Shown: positions 9,272-17,929 of the stretch, one piece after another
How positions within the stretch are numbered: the stretch's first letter is position 1
Layout: each line of letters begins with the position of its first letter
From: Microtetraspora malaysiensis
GTDB lineage: Bacteria; Actinomycetota; Actinomycetes; Streptosporangiales; Streptosporangiaceae
Assembly: GCF_001528665.1 (NCBI RefSeq)
Contig: NZ_BBYJ01000004.1
Span: 186,001-250,000 of the forward strand
Direction of reading: 5' to 3'
DNA: 64,000 bases
Made by a program: the position numbers and the translations under genes
Notes under the pieces: generated by a model
Told to the model about the DNA's origin: nothing
The model's input: the letters and a program-made list of their open reading frames with translations, nothing else
Database searches by the model: none

Positions 9272-9354
9272 TCGGGACGCGTACGGACGGAAGGGTACGG
9301 CAGGGCAGGGGGCAGGAAAGGCGCGACGGGGGTCATGTCAGTCAGAACGAGTGG

Positions 9355-10863
9355 TCAGCCGGCGTATTCCCGGATGCTGCGCACGCCGGCCGTGACGAGC
9401 TGGTCGAGCAGCGGCACGGGGGCGAACGCCGGCTCGCGGTACTCCGCGTAAAGGGCGCGCAGCCCGTCCCTGACCGCCTCCAGGCCGATGGCGTCGAGCA
9501 TCTCCAGCGGCCCCGCCGGATATCCGCAGCCGAGCCGCATCCCGGTGTCGATGTCGCCCGCGGAGGCGTACCCCGACTCCAGCATGCGGACCGCGTCGTT
9601 GAGATACGCGTACAGCAGGGCGTTGACGACGAACTCGGCCCGGTCTCCGCACATCACCGGGGTGCGATCGAGGATCCGCACCAGGTCGTGTACGGCCGCG
9701 GTGGTCTCCGGCGAGGTCAGCACGGTGGAGGCGACCTCGGCCACGCCGTCGCCGACGAGGTGCAGCCCGGCCAGCCGCTCGGGGTGCGGCAGCCGTACGG
9801 CGAGCTCGACGACGGGGCGGTCGGACAGGGCGAGGACCACGTCGGCGTCGCCGACCGGGGTCAGGTCGGCGCTTTCGGCGACCACGGGCTTGAACCCGGC
9901 GCGCTCGACGGCCGTGGCGAGCGTCTCCGCCTCTGGCCCGCCGCCGACGATCCCGACCGTGGACACGGAGGCCGCCTGGCGGGCCTCGGGTGTGGCGGGG
10001 GCGGCTTCGCCGTAGGAGTGGAAGCCGCGGCCGGTCTTGCGGCCGAGGAGCCCCGCGGTGACCAGTTCGCGCAGCACGGGCGCGGGCGCGTGCCGCCGGT
10101 CGCGGGTCTCACGGAACAGGACCTCGCACACCTCGTAGGAGGTGTCCAGGCCGATCAGGTCGAGCAGCGTGAACGGCCCCATCGGCAGCCCGACGCCCAG
10201 CTTCATGGCGGCGTCGATGTCGTCGCGGCCGGCGACGCCCGCCTCCAGCAGGACGCAGGCGTGGTTGAGATAGCCGAGCAGCAGCCGGTTGACCACGAAG
10301 CCGGCGCGGTCGCCGGCCGTGATCGGGGTCTTGCCGAGGCTCCGGGCGAGCGCGGCGATGTCGTCGGCGAGACCGTCGTCGGTGACCACGGTGTGGATCA
10401 CCTCGACCAGCTTCATCACCGGGGCGGGGTTGAAGAAGTGCATCCCGATCACCCGTCCGGGCCGGGACGTGCCGGCGGCGATCGCCGTGACCGACAGCGA
10501 CGAGGTGTTGGTGGCGAGCACCGCCGACGGCTTGCAGACGCGGTCCAGGTCGGCGAACAGGACGCGCTTGAACTCCATGATCTCCGGGATCGCCTCGATC
10601 ACCAGGTCGGCGTCGGCCAGGTCCGCACGGGAGGTGGTCAGGGAGACCCGGCCGAGGATCTCGCGCCGCGCGTCCTCGGTGAGCTTGCCCTTCGCGACGG
10701 CCCTGCCGGTCGAGCGCTCCAGGTGGCCGCGACCGCGCTCCAGGGCCGCGTCGTCGGCCTCGACCCCGATCACCCGACGGCCCGACCGGGCGAAGACCTC
10801 GGCGATCCCCGCACCCATGGTGCCGAGTCCCACCACACCGACAGTCTCAAACGTCTGCGCCAT
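9355..10863 (-). CDS. 3-hydroxyacyl-CoA dehydrogenase with degenerate second copy
   Basis: A 502-residue soluble enzyme of acyl-CoA metabolism, oxidising 3-hydroxyacyl/3-hydroxybutyryl-CoA with NAD. The N-terminal half is complete: [14 protein letters not shown] Rossmann motif, IEAIPE, NTSS, catalytic HFFNPAP and a helical domain ([16 protein letters not shown]). From about residue 298 a second copy begins with [14 protein letters not shown] and ends with its own helical domain ([32 protein letters not shown]). The second copy lacks the catalytic HFFNP region and looks non-catalytic, so it may be structural. No enoyl-CoA hydratase domain is fused. It is divergent from nucS by 68 bases, a neighbourhood I recall from other actinobacteria. 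Confidence 0.92.
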   Translation of the reverse strand: MAQTFETVGVVGLGTMGAGIAEVFARSGRRVIGVEADDAALERGRGHLERSTGRAVAKGKLTEDARREILGRVSLTTSRADLADADLVIEAIPEIMEFKRVLFADLDRVCKPSAVLATNTSSLSVTAIAAGTSRPGRVIGMHFFNPAPVMKLVEVIHTVVTDDGLADDIAALARSLGKTPITAGDRAGFVVNRLLLGYLNHACVLLEAGVAGRDDIDAAMKLGVGLPMGPFTLLDLIGLDTSYEVCEVLFRETRDRRHAPAPVLRELVTAGLLGRKTGRGFHSYGEAAPATPEARQAASVSTVGIVGGGPEAETLATAVERAGFKPVVAESADLTPVGDADVVLALSDRPVVELAVRLPHPERLAGLHLVGDGVAEVASTVLTSPETTAAVHDLVRILDRTPVMCGDRAEFVVNALLYAYLNDAVRMLESGYASAGDIDTGMRLGCGYPAGPLEMLDAIGLEAVRDGLRALYAEYREPAFAPVPLLDQLVTAGVRSIREYAG

Positions 10864-10931
10864 GGGGTCAGTCTCGCAGAGGGGGCCGATCCGGCAGAGG
10901 GCAGGCGGCGCGACCGGTAGGGTTGGCCGCT

Positions 10932-11594
10932 ATGCGGCTGGTCATCGCGCGGTGCAGCGTGGATTACGTGGGGAGGCTGACGGCCCATCTGCCCATGGCG
11001 CCCCGCCTCATCTTGATCAAGGCGGACAACAGCGTCTCCATCCACGCGGACGATCGGGCGTTCAAGCCGCTCAACTGGATGAACCCTCCGTGCAAGCTGC
11101 GCGAGGACGACGGCACCTGGACGGTGACCCACGGCAAGACCGGCGAGAAGCTCATCCTCACCATCGAGGAGGTGCTGCACGACTCCAGCCACGAGCTGGG
11201 CGTCGATCCGGGGCTCCAGAAGGACGGCGTCGAGGCGCACCTGCAGGAGCTGCTCGCCGAGCACATCACCACGCTGGGCGACGGCTGGACGCTGGTCCGC
11301 CGCGAGTACATGACGGCCATCGGCCCGGTGGACATCCTCTGCCGCGACCACCGCGGCGGCACTGTGGCGGTGGAGATCAAGCGCCGCGGCGAGATCGACG
11401 GCGTCGAGCAGCTGACCCGCTATCTGGAGCTGCTCAACCGCGACCCGCTGCTCGCCCCGGTCAAGGGCATCTTCGCGGCGCAGGAGATCAAGCCCCAGGC
11501 CCGCGTGCTGGCCACCGACCGTGGCATCGACTGCGTCACCCTCGACTACGACGCGCTGCGCGGCATCGAGCCGGAGAATCCCACACTCTTCTGA
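10932..11594 (+). CDS. nucS: Mismatch-specific endonuclease NucS/EndoMS
   Basis: A 220-residue endonuclease that starts non-canonical mismatch repair in Actinobacteria lacking MutS/MutL by cutting both strands at mismatches. The N-terminal ssDNA-binding/dimerisation domain ([16 protein letters not shown]...) is followed by a RecB-like nuclease with GPVDIL (D134) and VAVEIKRRG (E148, K150). The C-terminal tail ENPTLF resembles the family's beta-clamp-binding end. ATG 10932 fits the usual N-terminus; a TTG three codons upstream is unlikely. Divergent from the dehydrogenase. Confidence 0.95.
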   Translation: MRLVIARCSVDYVGRLTAHLPMAPRLILIKADNSVSIHADDRAFKPLNWMNPPCKLREDDGTWTVTHGKTGEKLILTIEEVLHDSSHELGVDPGLQKDGVEAHLQELLAEHITTLGDGWTLVRREYMTAIGPVDILCRDHRGGTVAVEIKRRGEIDGVEQLTRYLELLNRDPLLAPVKGIFAAQEIKPQARVLATDRGIDCVTLDYDALRGIEPENPTLF

Positions 11595-11601
11595 CGTCCG
11601 G

Positions 11602-11621
11602 TGTCCACCGAACGGTGGACA
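11602..11621. promoter_or_regulatory. 20-bp dyad upstream of ABC exporter operon
   Basis: TGTCCACCG-aa-CGGTGGACA is a perfect 9-bp dyad with a two-base centre, better suited to a dimeric repressor than to a hairpin. It lies 59 bases before the ABC gene start and 8 bases after nucS, and no T-run follows. A regulator such as the TetR protein at 15.5 kb is a possible ligand; this is inference. Confidence 0.5.
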
Positions 11622-11679
11622 TCAGGATTCAGTCGACCAGGGGTGTTCTGACGTAAAGCGCCGGTAGATCCTTGGGGGC

Positions 11680-12513
11680 GTGAAAAACGCTATTGAGGTC
11701 CGCGGGCTGACCAAGCGGTACGGCGACGTCCAGGCGGTCAAGGGCATCGACCTCGACATCAGGAGGGGCGAGGTCTTCGCCTTCCTCGGTCCCAACGGGG
11801 CGGGCAAGTCGACGACCGTGGAGATCCTTGAGGGGTACCGCAAGCGGGACGCGGGCGAGATCTCGGTGCTCGGCGTCGACCCGGGCCGGCCGACCCGGGA
11901 GTGGCGCTCCCGCATCGGCATCGTCCTGCAGACCGCGAACGACGCCGCCGAGCTGAGCGTGCTCGAGACGGTGCGCCACTTCGCGGGCTACTACCCGAAC
12001 CCGAGGGACCCCGACGAGGTGATCGCCGCCGTGGGACTCTCCGACAAGGCGAACAAGCGGGTCCGCCAGCTCTCCGGCGGGCAGCGGCGGCGAGTGGACG
12101 TCGCCCTCGGCATCCTGGGCAACCCGGAGCTGATCTTCCTGGACGAGCCCACCACCGGTTTCGACCCCGAGGCCCGGCGGCAGTTCTGGGAGCTGATCGA
12201 GGGACTGGCGCAAACGGGCAGCACGATCGTGCTGACCACCCACTATCTGGACGAGGCCGAGGCACTGGCGGACCGGGTCGCGGTCATCGCGGGCGGCCGG
12301 ATCGTCGCGGAGGGCGAGCCCGCGACGCTGGGCGGCCGGGACACCGCGAAGGCCGTCGTGACCTGGGAAGAGGGATCGGTCGAGACGAGCACGCCGACCA
12401 AGACGATCGTGGAGCTGAGCCGCCGCTACGACGGAGAGGTCCCCGGCCTCGCTGTTCACCGCCCCACGCTCGAAGACATCTATCTGAAGCTGATCGAGGC
12501 CCCCCGTGACTGA
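11680..12513 (+). CDS. ABC transporter ATP-binding protein
   Basis: A 277-residue ABC-2 exporter ATPase. It has Walker A GPNGAGKST, signature LSGGQRRRVDVALG, Walker B LIFLDEPTTGFD and switch histidine in TTHYLDEAE. The start is GTG 11680 (KNAIEVRGLTKRYG), with a G-rich TTGGGGGC before it. The stop overlaps the permease start by eight bases. The gene is first in a five-gene plus-strand set (ATPase, permease, histidine kinase, response regulator, then TetR). The substrate is unknown; drug, lipid or peptide export is typical of this class. Confidence 0.93.
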   Translation: MKNAIEVRGLTKRYGDVQAVKGIDLDIRRGEVFAFLGPNGAGKSTTVEILEGYRKRDAGEISVLGVDPGRPTREWRSRIGIVLQTANDAAELSVLETVRHFAGYYPNPRDPDEVIAAVGLSDKANKRVRQLSGGQRRRVDVALGILGNPELIFLDEPTTGFDPEARRQFWELIEGLAQTGSTIVLTTHYLDEAEALADRVAVIAGGRIVAEGEPATLGGRDTAKAVVTWEEGSVETSTPTKTIVELSRRYDGEVPGLAVHRPTLEDIYLKLIEAPRD

Positions 12514-13357
12514 CACCGCCACCGGCACCGCCCCCAGCCGTACGGCCGCCACGCGCGCGATGCCCTCCGCCCTGAAGCTCGGCCTGTCCCGCGGAGCGGT
12601 GGAGACGAAGATGTTCTTCCGTGAGAAGGACGCCGTCGTGTTCACCTTCTCCTTCCCGATCATCCTGCTCATGCTGTTCGGGTCGATCTTCGCCGGCCCC
12701 CTGGAGGGGTCCGGGGTCACCGTGTCGCAGCTCTACACCGCCGGGCTGATCGGGGCCGGTGTGATGGGCGCCGGCTTCCAGAGCCTCGGCATCGGCATCG
12801 CGGGCGACCGCGACGACGGCACGCTGAAGCGGCTGGCCGGAACGCCCATGCCGCGCAGCGCCTACTTCATCGGCAAAATCATCAACGTGCTGGTGATCGC
12901 GTTCCTGGAGGTCGTGATCCTGCTGGCCATCGGGGTCCTGATGTACGACCTGGACCTGCCCAGCCAGGTGTCGAGCTGGGTGACCTTCGCCTGGGTGTTC
13001 CTGCTCGGGGTCACCGGCGCGGCGCTGCTGGGCACTGCGGTGAGCAGCCTGCCCCGCTCGGCGAAGAGCGCCGCCGCGGTCATCAGCATGCCGTTCGTGG
13101 TGCTGCAGTTCATCTCGGGGGTCTTCATCCCGTTCACCCAGATGCCCGAGTGGCTGATCAACATCGCCTCGGTGTTCCCGCTGAAGTGGATGTGCCAGGG
13201 GTTCCGCGCGGTGTTCCTCGGAGCCGACGGCGCCTCGCTTGAGCTGACGAAGTCGTACGAACTGGACCGAGTGGCCCTGATCCTCGCCGCCTGGGTGATC
13301 GGGGGTCTGGTGCTGTGCCTGACGACCTTCCGCTGGAAGGGCCGTCGCGACGGATGA
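12506..13357 (+). CDS. ABC-2 type transporter permease
   Basis: A 283-residue integral membrane permease. After a charged N-terminus, the first helix is in VVFTFSFPIILLMLFGSIFAG, with further helices at VLVIAFLEVVILLAIGVLMY, VTFAWVFLLGVTGAALLG, FVVLQFISGVFIPF and ILAAWVIGGLVLCLTTF. The segment after FISGVFIPFTQMPEW is the conserved ABC-2 region. It overlaps the ATPase gene by 8 bases and the kinase gene by ATGA, so translation is coupled. Together with the ATPase it forms an exporter. Confidence 0.92.
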   Translation: MTDTATGTAPSRTAATRAMPSALKLGLSRGAVETKMFFREKDAVVFTFSFPIILLMLFGSIFAGPLEGSGVTVSQLYTAGLIGAGVMGAGFQSLGIGIAGDRDDGTLKRLAGTPMPRSAYFIGKIINVLVIAFLEVVILLAIGVLMYDLDLPSQVSSWVTFAWVFLLGVTGAALLGTAVSSLPRSAKSAAAVISMPFVVLQFISGVFIPFTQMPEWLINIASVFPLKWMCQGFRAVFLGADGASLELTKSYELDRVALILAAWVIGGLVLCLTTFRWKGRRDG

Positions 13358-14703
13358 GCGCGTTCCGGCGCCGGGACCGGCGCTTCTCCGCCGAGGGCAT
13401 CGCCGTCCCTTGTGAGGACGGCCCGCCCGGCGCCGGCCACGCGTGGAAGGCGTTCCACGGCTGGGAGCTGCTCTACGCCCTGGTGCTGGCGGTCACGGTC
13501 GCGCTCGTGTTCGCGGACGACGACCTGACCGCGGTCACCAGGGCGGTCGCGCTCGCGCTGCTCGGCTGCTGCACGGCCGGGTACCTGCTCCTCGGCCGCC
13601 CGGCGATCGGGGAACGCGGCGCCCGCGACCGCCGCGGCCTGCTCTATGTGGGCGTGATGATCGCGACCTTCGTCCCGGCCACGATCATCACGACGTCGGC
13701 GGCCATCGGGCTGTTCGCGCTCTGCCCGCAGGTGTTCATGCTTCTGCGCGACCGGCGGGCCGTCGCGGTGCTGCTGGCGCTGAACATCGGCCCCGTGGGC
13801 ATGTTCCTGGCGGCGTACGGCACCGCCGCGAAGCTCGGGTTCGTCTGCATCGTCCTGATCGGCGTCGCGTTCGCCGGCGTCCTCGGGTCGTGGATCAGCC
13901 GCATCATCACCGAGAGCACCGAACGCGCGCGGCTCATCGAGGAGCTGTCCGCCAGCCGCGCCGAGGTCGCCCGCCTGTCCGCCGAGCGCGGCGCGCTGAC
14001 CGAGCGCGAACGGCTGGCCCGGGAGATCCACGACACCCTCGCCCAGGGATTCACCAGCATCATCATGCTCATCCAGGCCGCGGAGTCGCAGCCGGGGGCG
14101 GCGCCGGGGTCACGGCATCTGGCGCTGGCCGTACAGACCGCCAGGGAGAACCTGGCGGAGGCGCGCGCCCTCGTCGCGGCGCTCGGCCCGGTCCCGCTGG
14201 ACGGGTCCACCCTGGACGAGGCGCTGCGGCGACTCACCACCCGGCTGGGCGAGGAGTTGGGCATCCAGGCGTCCTTCGCGGTCGAGGGCATCTCGCGCGC
14301 GCTGCCCGCCAACAGCGAGGTGGTGCTGGTCCGGGCGGCGCAGGAGGCCCTGGCCAACGTCCGCAAGCACGCCGCCGCGTCGGCCGTTCAGGTTCGCCTC
14401 GTGTACGGTGCGGCCGAGGTGACGCTGGTGGTCCGCGACGACGGGCGCGGGCTCGGCCCCGGCCCGACCTCGGGGTACGGCCTGCGCGCCATGCGGAGCC
14501 GCGTCGAGCAGGAGGGCGGTGCGTTGAACGTGACCGGTTCGGGGACGACGCCCCCGAAGACCGGCTCCATGACCGACACGGTGACCGGCCCAGCGAGAGG
14601 ACCGGCGAGACGCACGGCGACCAGATCGGGGACGACGCTGACCGTCACCCTGCCCGAGCCGGCGCCGCCGCCGATTCCCGAGAAGGAGAGTGACGTTCCG
14701 TGA
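13354..14703 (+). CDS. Sensor histidine kinase (NarL/DesK type) with in-frame insertion
   Basis: 449 residues. About five TM helices (residues 38-185) are followed by a short coiled coil and a HisKA_3 motif with phospho-acceptor H226 (LAREIHDTLAQGF). The ATPase domain has an N box (EALANVRKHA), G1 (DDGRGLGPG) and G2 (GYGLRAM). Between LNVTGSGTT and SGTTLTVTLPEP lies a 29-residue insertion (about 397-425), bounded in the DNA by 13-bp direct repeats. The core sheet resumes after it, so activity may be kept. The start overlaps the permease stop (ATGA) and the stop overlaps the regulator start (GTGA). It probably senses the exporter's substrate or cell-envelope stress. Confidence 0.92.
   Translation: MSAFRRRDRRFSAEGIAVPCEDGPPGAGHAWKAFHGWELLYALVLAVTVALVFADDDLTAVTRAVALALLGCCTAGYLLLGRPAIGERGARDRRGLLYVGVMIATFVPATIITTSAAIGLFALCPQVFMLLRDRRAVAVLLALNIGPVGMFLAAYGTAAKLGFVCIVLIGVAFAGVLGSWISRIITESTERARLIEELSASRAEVARLSAERGALTERERLAREIHDTLAQGFTSIIMLIQAAESQPGAAPGSRHLALAVQTARENLAEARALVAALGPVPLDGSTLDEALRRLTTRLGEELGIQASFAVEGISRALPANSEVVLVRAAQEALANVRKHAAASAVQVRLVYGAAEVTLVVRDDGRGLGPGPTSGYGLRAMRSRVEQEGGALNVTGSGTTPPKTGSMTDTVTGPARGPARRTATRSGTTLTVTLPEPAPPPIPEKESDVP
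14539..14638 (+). repeat. 13-bp direct repeats bounding an 87-bp in-frame unit in a kinase gene
   Basis: TCGGGGACGACGC occurs at 14539-14551 and again at 14626-14638, 87 bases apart. The unit keeps the reading frame and encodes the extra residues in the kinase ATP-binding domain. It could be a slippage or recombination duplication boundary, or an inserted short element with target duplication. Confidence 0.7.
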
Positions 14704-15317
14704 TCCGCCTGATGATCGTGGATGACCACCCCGTCGTACGCCAGGGCCTGCGCGGCATGTTGGAGTCCGCCCCGGGCGTGGACGTGGTCGGGGAGGCCGG
14801 CTCCGGCGAGGAGGCCGTCGTACGCGCCCGTGATCTGCGGCCGGACGTCATCCTCATGGACCTGCGGATGCCGTCGGGCGACGGGGTCGACGCGACCAGG
14901 CTGATCCTGGCGGAACGCCCGGAGAGCCGGGTGATCGTGCTGACGACGTACGAGACCGACCAGGACATCGTGCGGGCGGTCGAGGCGGGCGCGGCCGGCT
15001 ACCTGCTCAAGGACATCTCTCGCGCCGACCTGCTCGGCGCGGTCGAGTCGGCGGTGCGGGGAGAGACCGTGCTGGCCCCGTCCGTCGCCACGAAGCTCGT
15101 CACGCGCATGCGCGCGCCCGTCGCGGAGTCCCTGTCGCCGCGCGAGGCGCAGGTGCTCTCGCTCGTCGCCCGGGGGCTGACGAACGCGGAGATCGGGACC
15201 GAGCTGTTCATCAGCGAGGCGACGGTGAAGACCCACCTGCTCCGCGTCTTCGCCAAGCTCGGCGTCTCCGACCGCACCGCGGCCGTCACCACCGCGCTCG
15301 GCCGCGGCCTCATCTGA
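14700..15317 (+). CDS. LuxR/NarL family response regulator
   Basis: A 205-residue two-component regulator. The receiver domain has the acidic pocket VDD (residues 7-9), phospho-acceptor D54 in ILMDLRMP, T-loop VLTTYE and K in YLLKDI. The C-terminal GerE HTH is LSPREAQVLSLVARGLTNAE. The start GTG overlaps the kinase stop (GTGA), so the pair is translationally coupled. It probably controls the upstream ABC exporter. Confidence 0.94.
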   Translation: MIRLMIVDDHPVVRQGLRGMLESAPGVDVVGEAGSGEEAVVRARDLRPDVILMDLRMPSGDGVDATRLILAERPESRVIVLTTYETDQDIVRAVEAGAAGYLLKDISRADLLGAVESAVRGETVLAPSVATKLVTRMRAPVAESLSPREAQVLSLVARGLTNAEIGTELFISEATVKTHLLRVFAKLGVSDRTAAVTTALGRGLI

Positions 15318-15368
15318 CCGTCGTTACGCCCCGTAAAAGGATGAATCAAGATCGAATACAAGGGTGAA

Positions 15369-15384
15369 TTGACCAGCTTGTCAA
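15369..15384. promoter_or_regulatory. Inverted repeat in the TetR promoter region
   Basis: TTGAC-N6-GTCAA, perfect 5-bp arms, lies 118-133 bases upstream of the TetR start. The surrounding 15318-15501 is notably AT-rich for this genome and holds no gene. This is a plausible autoregulatory TetR operator; unproven. Confidence 0.4.
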
Positions 15385-15501
15385 GTAAATGACCTTCCTT
15401 TCGGGCGGCCGAAAGCGCTAATTTATAGATACTTTCGCATAAAGGATCTTGCGTCCATAATGGTTGCTTCTGGGGGGTCATTGACGGCGTGAGGTGAAGT
15501 A

Positions 15502-16107
15502 GTGGCGGGACGCGAATACCGGGGGATGTCAGCCGAGCAACGGCTGGCCGACCGAAGAGAGCGGTTGATCACGGCCGCGTACGCGCTGTTCGCCAATCCA
15601 GGCTTCCACGGCACGACGATCGAGCGGCTGTGCGCGACCGCCCGCATCTCCAACCGGGCGTTCTACGAGTGCTTCTCGGGGCGCGACGACCTGATGCGCG
15701 CGGTCTACGACCGATGCGTGGAGGAGACGCTCTCCTCCGTGTCGGCGGCCATCAAGCAGGCGCCGCCCACGTTGGACGACCGCATCGTGGCCGGCATCGG
15801 AGAGTACGTCCGGTTTGTAACGAAGGACGCCCGGCGCGCCCGCGTGATGCACGTGGAGGTCCGCCGCGCGGGCGACGTCCTCAGCGGCGCCCGGCAGCGC
15901 TCCGTGCTGGAGTTCAGCAAGGTGATCGAGCGCGCGGTCGACGACGTGCAGCACCGCCCCCCGCTGGAGTCCCACCTGCTCGCGCTCGGCGTGATCGGGG
16001 CCATCACGGAGCTGCTCATCGAGTGGGTCCTGAGCGACCCCGCTCCCCCCGTGGACCGGCTCGTCGCCACGGCGATCCACATCTTCCGCAGCTCGTTCCA
16101 CCCCTGA
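15502..16107 (+). CDS. TetR family transcriptional regulator
   Basis: 201 residues. The N-terminal TetR HTH is complete: RERLITAAYALFANPGFHGT, TTIERLCATARISNRAFYECFSGRDDLM. The ligand-binding C-terminal half is hydrophobic and helical. GTG 15502 has a GAGGTGA RBS and follows the AT-rich promoter region. It ends convergently, 36 bases from the response regulator of the facing module, between two exporter/two-component sets, so it could regulate either. The ligand is unknown. Confidence 0.9.
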   Translation: MAGREYRGMSAEQRLADRRERLITAAYALFANPGFHGTTIERLCATARISNRAFYECFSGRDDLMRAVYDRCVEETLSSVSAAIKQAPPTLDDRIVAGIGEYVRFVTKDARRARVMHVEVRRAGDVLSGARQRSVLEFSKVIERAVDDVQHRPPLESHLLALGVIGAITELLIEWVLSDPAPPVDRLVATAIHIFRSSFHP

Positions 16108-16143
16108 CATCGGCGAGCGCGACGCAGGAGCCCGGGTGCGGCC

Positions 16144-16737
16144 TCAGATCCACCCCATGTCCTGCGCGACGCGGATCGCGGTGATGCGGTTTCCCCCTCC
16201 CAGCTTGCTGATGGCGCTGGACAGGTAGTTACGGACGGTCCCCTCGGTGAGATGCAGTTCGGCGGCGATCCGCACCACCGACGCGCCCTTGCCCGCCAGG
16301 GCCAGCGCGTCGCGCTCCCGCTCCGTCAGCGGGTTCTCCCCCGCGGTCATCGCGGCGGCCGCCATCTCCGGATCGAGGTAGCGGCCGCCCGCGTGCACCT
16401 TCCGGATGGCGCGGGCCAGCTCCTCGGCCGACGCGTCCTTGGGCACGAATCCGCGCACCCCGGCCGCGAGCGCCCGCCGCAGGTATCCGGGCCGCCCGAA
16501 GCTGGTCAGGATCAGCATCGCCCGGCCGGGCAGGCTCTCCGCCACGGACAACCCGTCCATCCCCGGCATCTCGACGTCCAGCACCAGCACGTCCGGCTCG
16601 TGCTCCCGTACGGCCTGGGCCACCAGGTCGCCCCTGCCGACCTGGGCGACGACCTCGATGTCGGCCTCCAGGCCGAGCAGCATGGCGATCGCCTGCCGGA
16701 TGAGCCGCTCGTCGTCGGCGAGCAGGACGCGGATCAT
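16144..16737 (-). CDS. LuxR/NarL family response regulator (DesR-like)
   Basis: 197 residues. The receiver domain has DDE near the N-terminus, phospho-acceptor D54 in VLVLDVEMPGMDG, ILTSFG and FVPKDAS. The GerE-type HTH is LTERERDALALAGKGASVV, ending in GNRITAIRVAQDMGWI, which is typical of DesR-like regulators. Its start overlaps the kinase stop (ATGA). It is the last gene of a minus-strand set with the kinase, an ABC-2 permease and an ATPase. Confidence 0.93.
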   Translation of the reverse strand: MIRVLLADDERLIRQAIAMLLGLEADIEVVAQVGRGDLVAQAVREHEPDVLVLDVEMPGMDGLSVAESLPGRAMLILTSFGRPGYLRRALAAGVRGFVPKDASAEELARAIRKVHAGGRYLDPEMAAAAMTAGENPLTERERDALALAGKGASVVRIAAELHLTEGTVRNYLSSAISKLGGGNRITAIRVAQDMGWI

Positions 16738-17918
16738 GCCCCGACCTCCACAGGCAGCGGGGCGACCGCCCGCAGGACGAACTCGCCCGATCCCGTGGGC
16801 CGCGCCTCCAGCGTGCCCCCGACCGCCGCCATGCGCTCACCCAGCCCGGCCAGGCCGCTTCCGACATCCTCCACCGCCCGGTGAGCCGCGCCGTCGTTGC
16901 GCACCTCCAGCACCGCCTCCTCGTCCGAGTGCCGCACCGTGATGTCGCATCGCGACGCCGAGCTGTGCCGCAGCACGTTCGTCGCCGCCTCGCGGACCAC
17001 CCACGCGAACACCGGCGCCACCTCCTCCGGCACCTCCCGGTGCGGCAGATGCAGGCGGCAGGTCACCCCGGCCGCCTCCAGAACCCCGCGCACCGTCGTC
17101 AGCTCGGCGTCGAGGTCGAGCCGCCGGTAGCCGCGCACCGTCTCCCGCAGCTCACGCAGCGCCGTCCGGGCCAGGCCGCGGACCTCGGCCATCTCGTCCC
17201 TGGCCGCGTCGGCGTCCGCGCCGGTGAGCCGTACGGCGAGCTCGCTCTTGACCGCGATGGCGGAGAGCTGGTGGCCGACCAGGTCGTGCAGGTCGCGGGC
17301 GAAGCGCAGCCGTTCCTCGGCGACGGCCAGCCGCGCCTGGGCCTCCCGTCCGGCGTGGGCTTCCTCGGCGAGCCGGTAGATCCACACCCAGAGCCGGTTG
17401 GTCCAGGGGAAGATCGAGCACATCACGAGGTAGTAGACGCTGACGCCGACCACCCCGCCCATCGTGGTGTTCGTGTCCAGCGAAATGCTGGGATCCGCGC
17501 CGGCCAGCGCCCCGAGCACGCCGAACGGGGTCACCACCACGGCGGTGCCGGCGCCGAGCAGCACCGCGACCCGGCGCGGCACGGCGATCGCGGCGAGCGA
17601 CAGCCACGCCAGCGGCGCGAACCCCCACCCGGTCATCTGCGAGCCGCCGACGATCATGACGCCCAGCGACAGGGCGCCGGCGACCACGACGTCGCGCACC
17701 GGGTAGCGGTGGGCCAGGACCGCGTCGCTGATGCGAAAGAAGAAAACGCTGAAGGCGACGAGCCCGGCGACGGCGAGGAGGGCGCGGGGCCACGTAAGGA
17801 TCCCCAGGGCCACCGCCGCCGCCGTCGTCACGGCAGCCAGGAACCAGACCAGGATCAGCGTCCCGATCATCGTCCACCGGACGACCTTGCGCGCCCGATT
17901 CAACCCCTCAGCCACCAT
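16734..17918 (-). CDS. Sensor histidine kinase (DesK-like)
   Basis: 394 residues. Several TM helices occupy residues 15-175, followed by a coiled linker. The HisKA_3 box has phospho-acceptor H211 (RFARDLHDLVGHQLSAIAVK). The ATPase domain has an N box (REAATNVLRHS), G1 (VRNDGAAHRAVEDVGSG) and G2 (GLAGLGERM). It is coupled by ATGA overlap to the regulator. It lies just after the ABC-2 permease (stop 17930), so it is a likely sensor for envelope or drug stress acting on that exporter, as for DesK-type kinases beside ABC genes. Confidence 0.92.
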   Translation of the reverse strand: MVAEGLNRARKVVRWTMIGTLILVWFLAAVTTAAAVALGILTWPRALLAVAGLVAFSVFFFRISDAVLAHRYPVRDVVVAGALSLGVMIVGGSQMTGWGFAPLAWLSLAAIAVPRRVAVLLGAGTAVVVTPFGVLGALAGADPSISLDTNTTMGGVVGVSVYYLVMCSIFPWTNRLWVWIYRLAEEAHAGREAQARLAVAEERLRFARDLHDLVGHQLSAIAVKSELAVRLTGADADAARDEMAEVRGLARTALRELRETVRGYRRLDLDAELTTVRGVLEAAGVTCRLHLPHREVPEEVAPVFAWVVREAATNVLRHSSASRCDITVRHSDEEAVLEVRNDGAAHRAVEDVGSGLAGLGERMAAVGGTLEARPTGSGEFVLRAVAPLPVEVGA

Positions 17919-17929
17919 CCGGCTCCACT

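Noticed and set aside
9193-10920. 575-codon plus-strand reading frame over the dehydrogenase.
   Set aside because: Antisense shadow; no recognisable domain.
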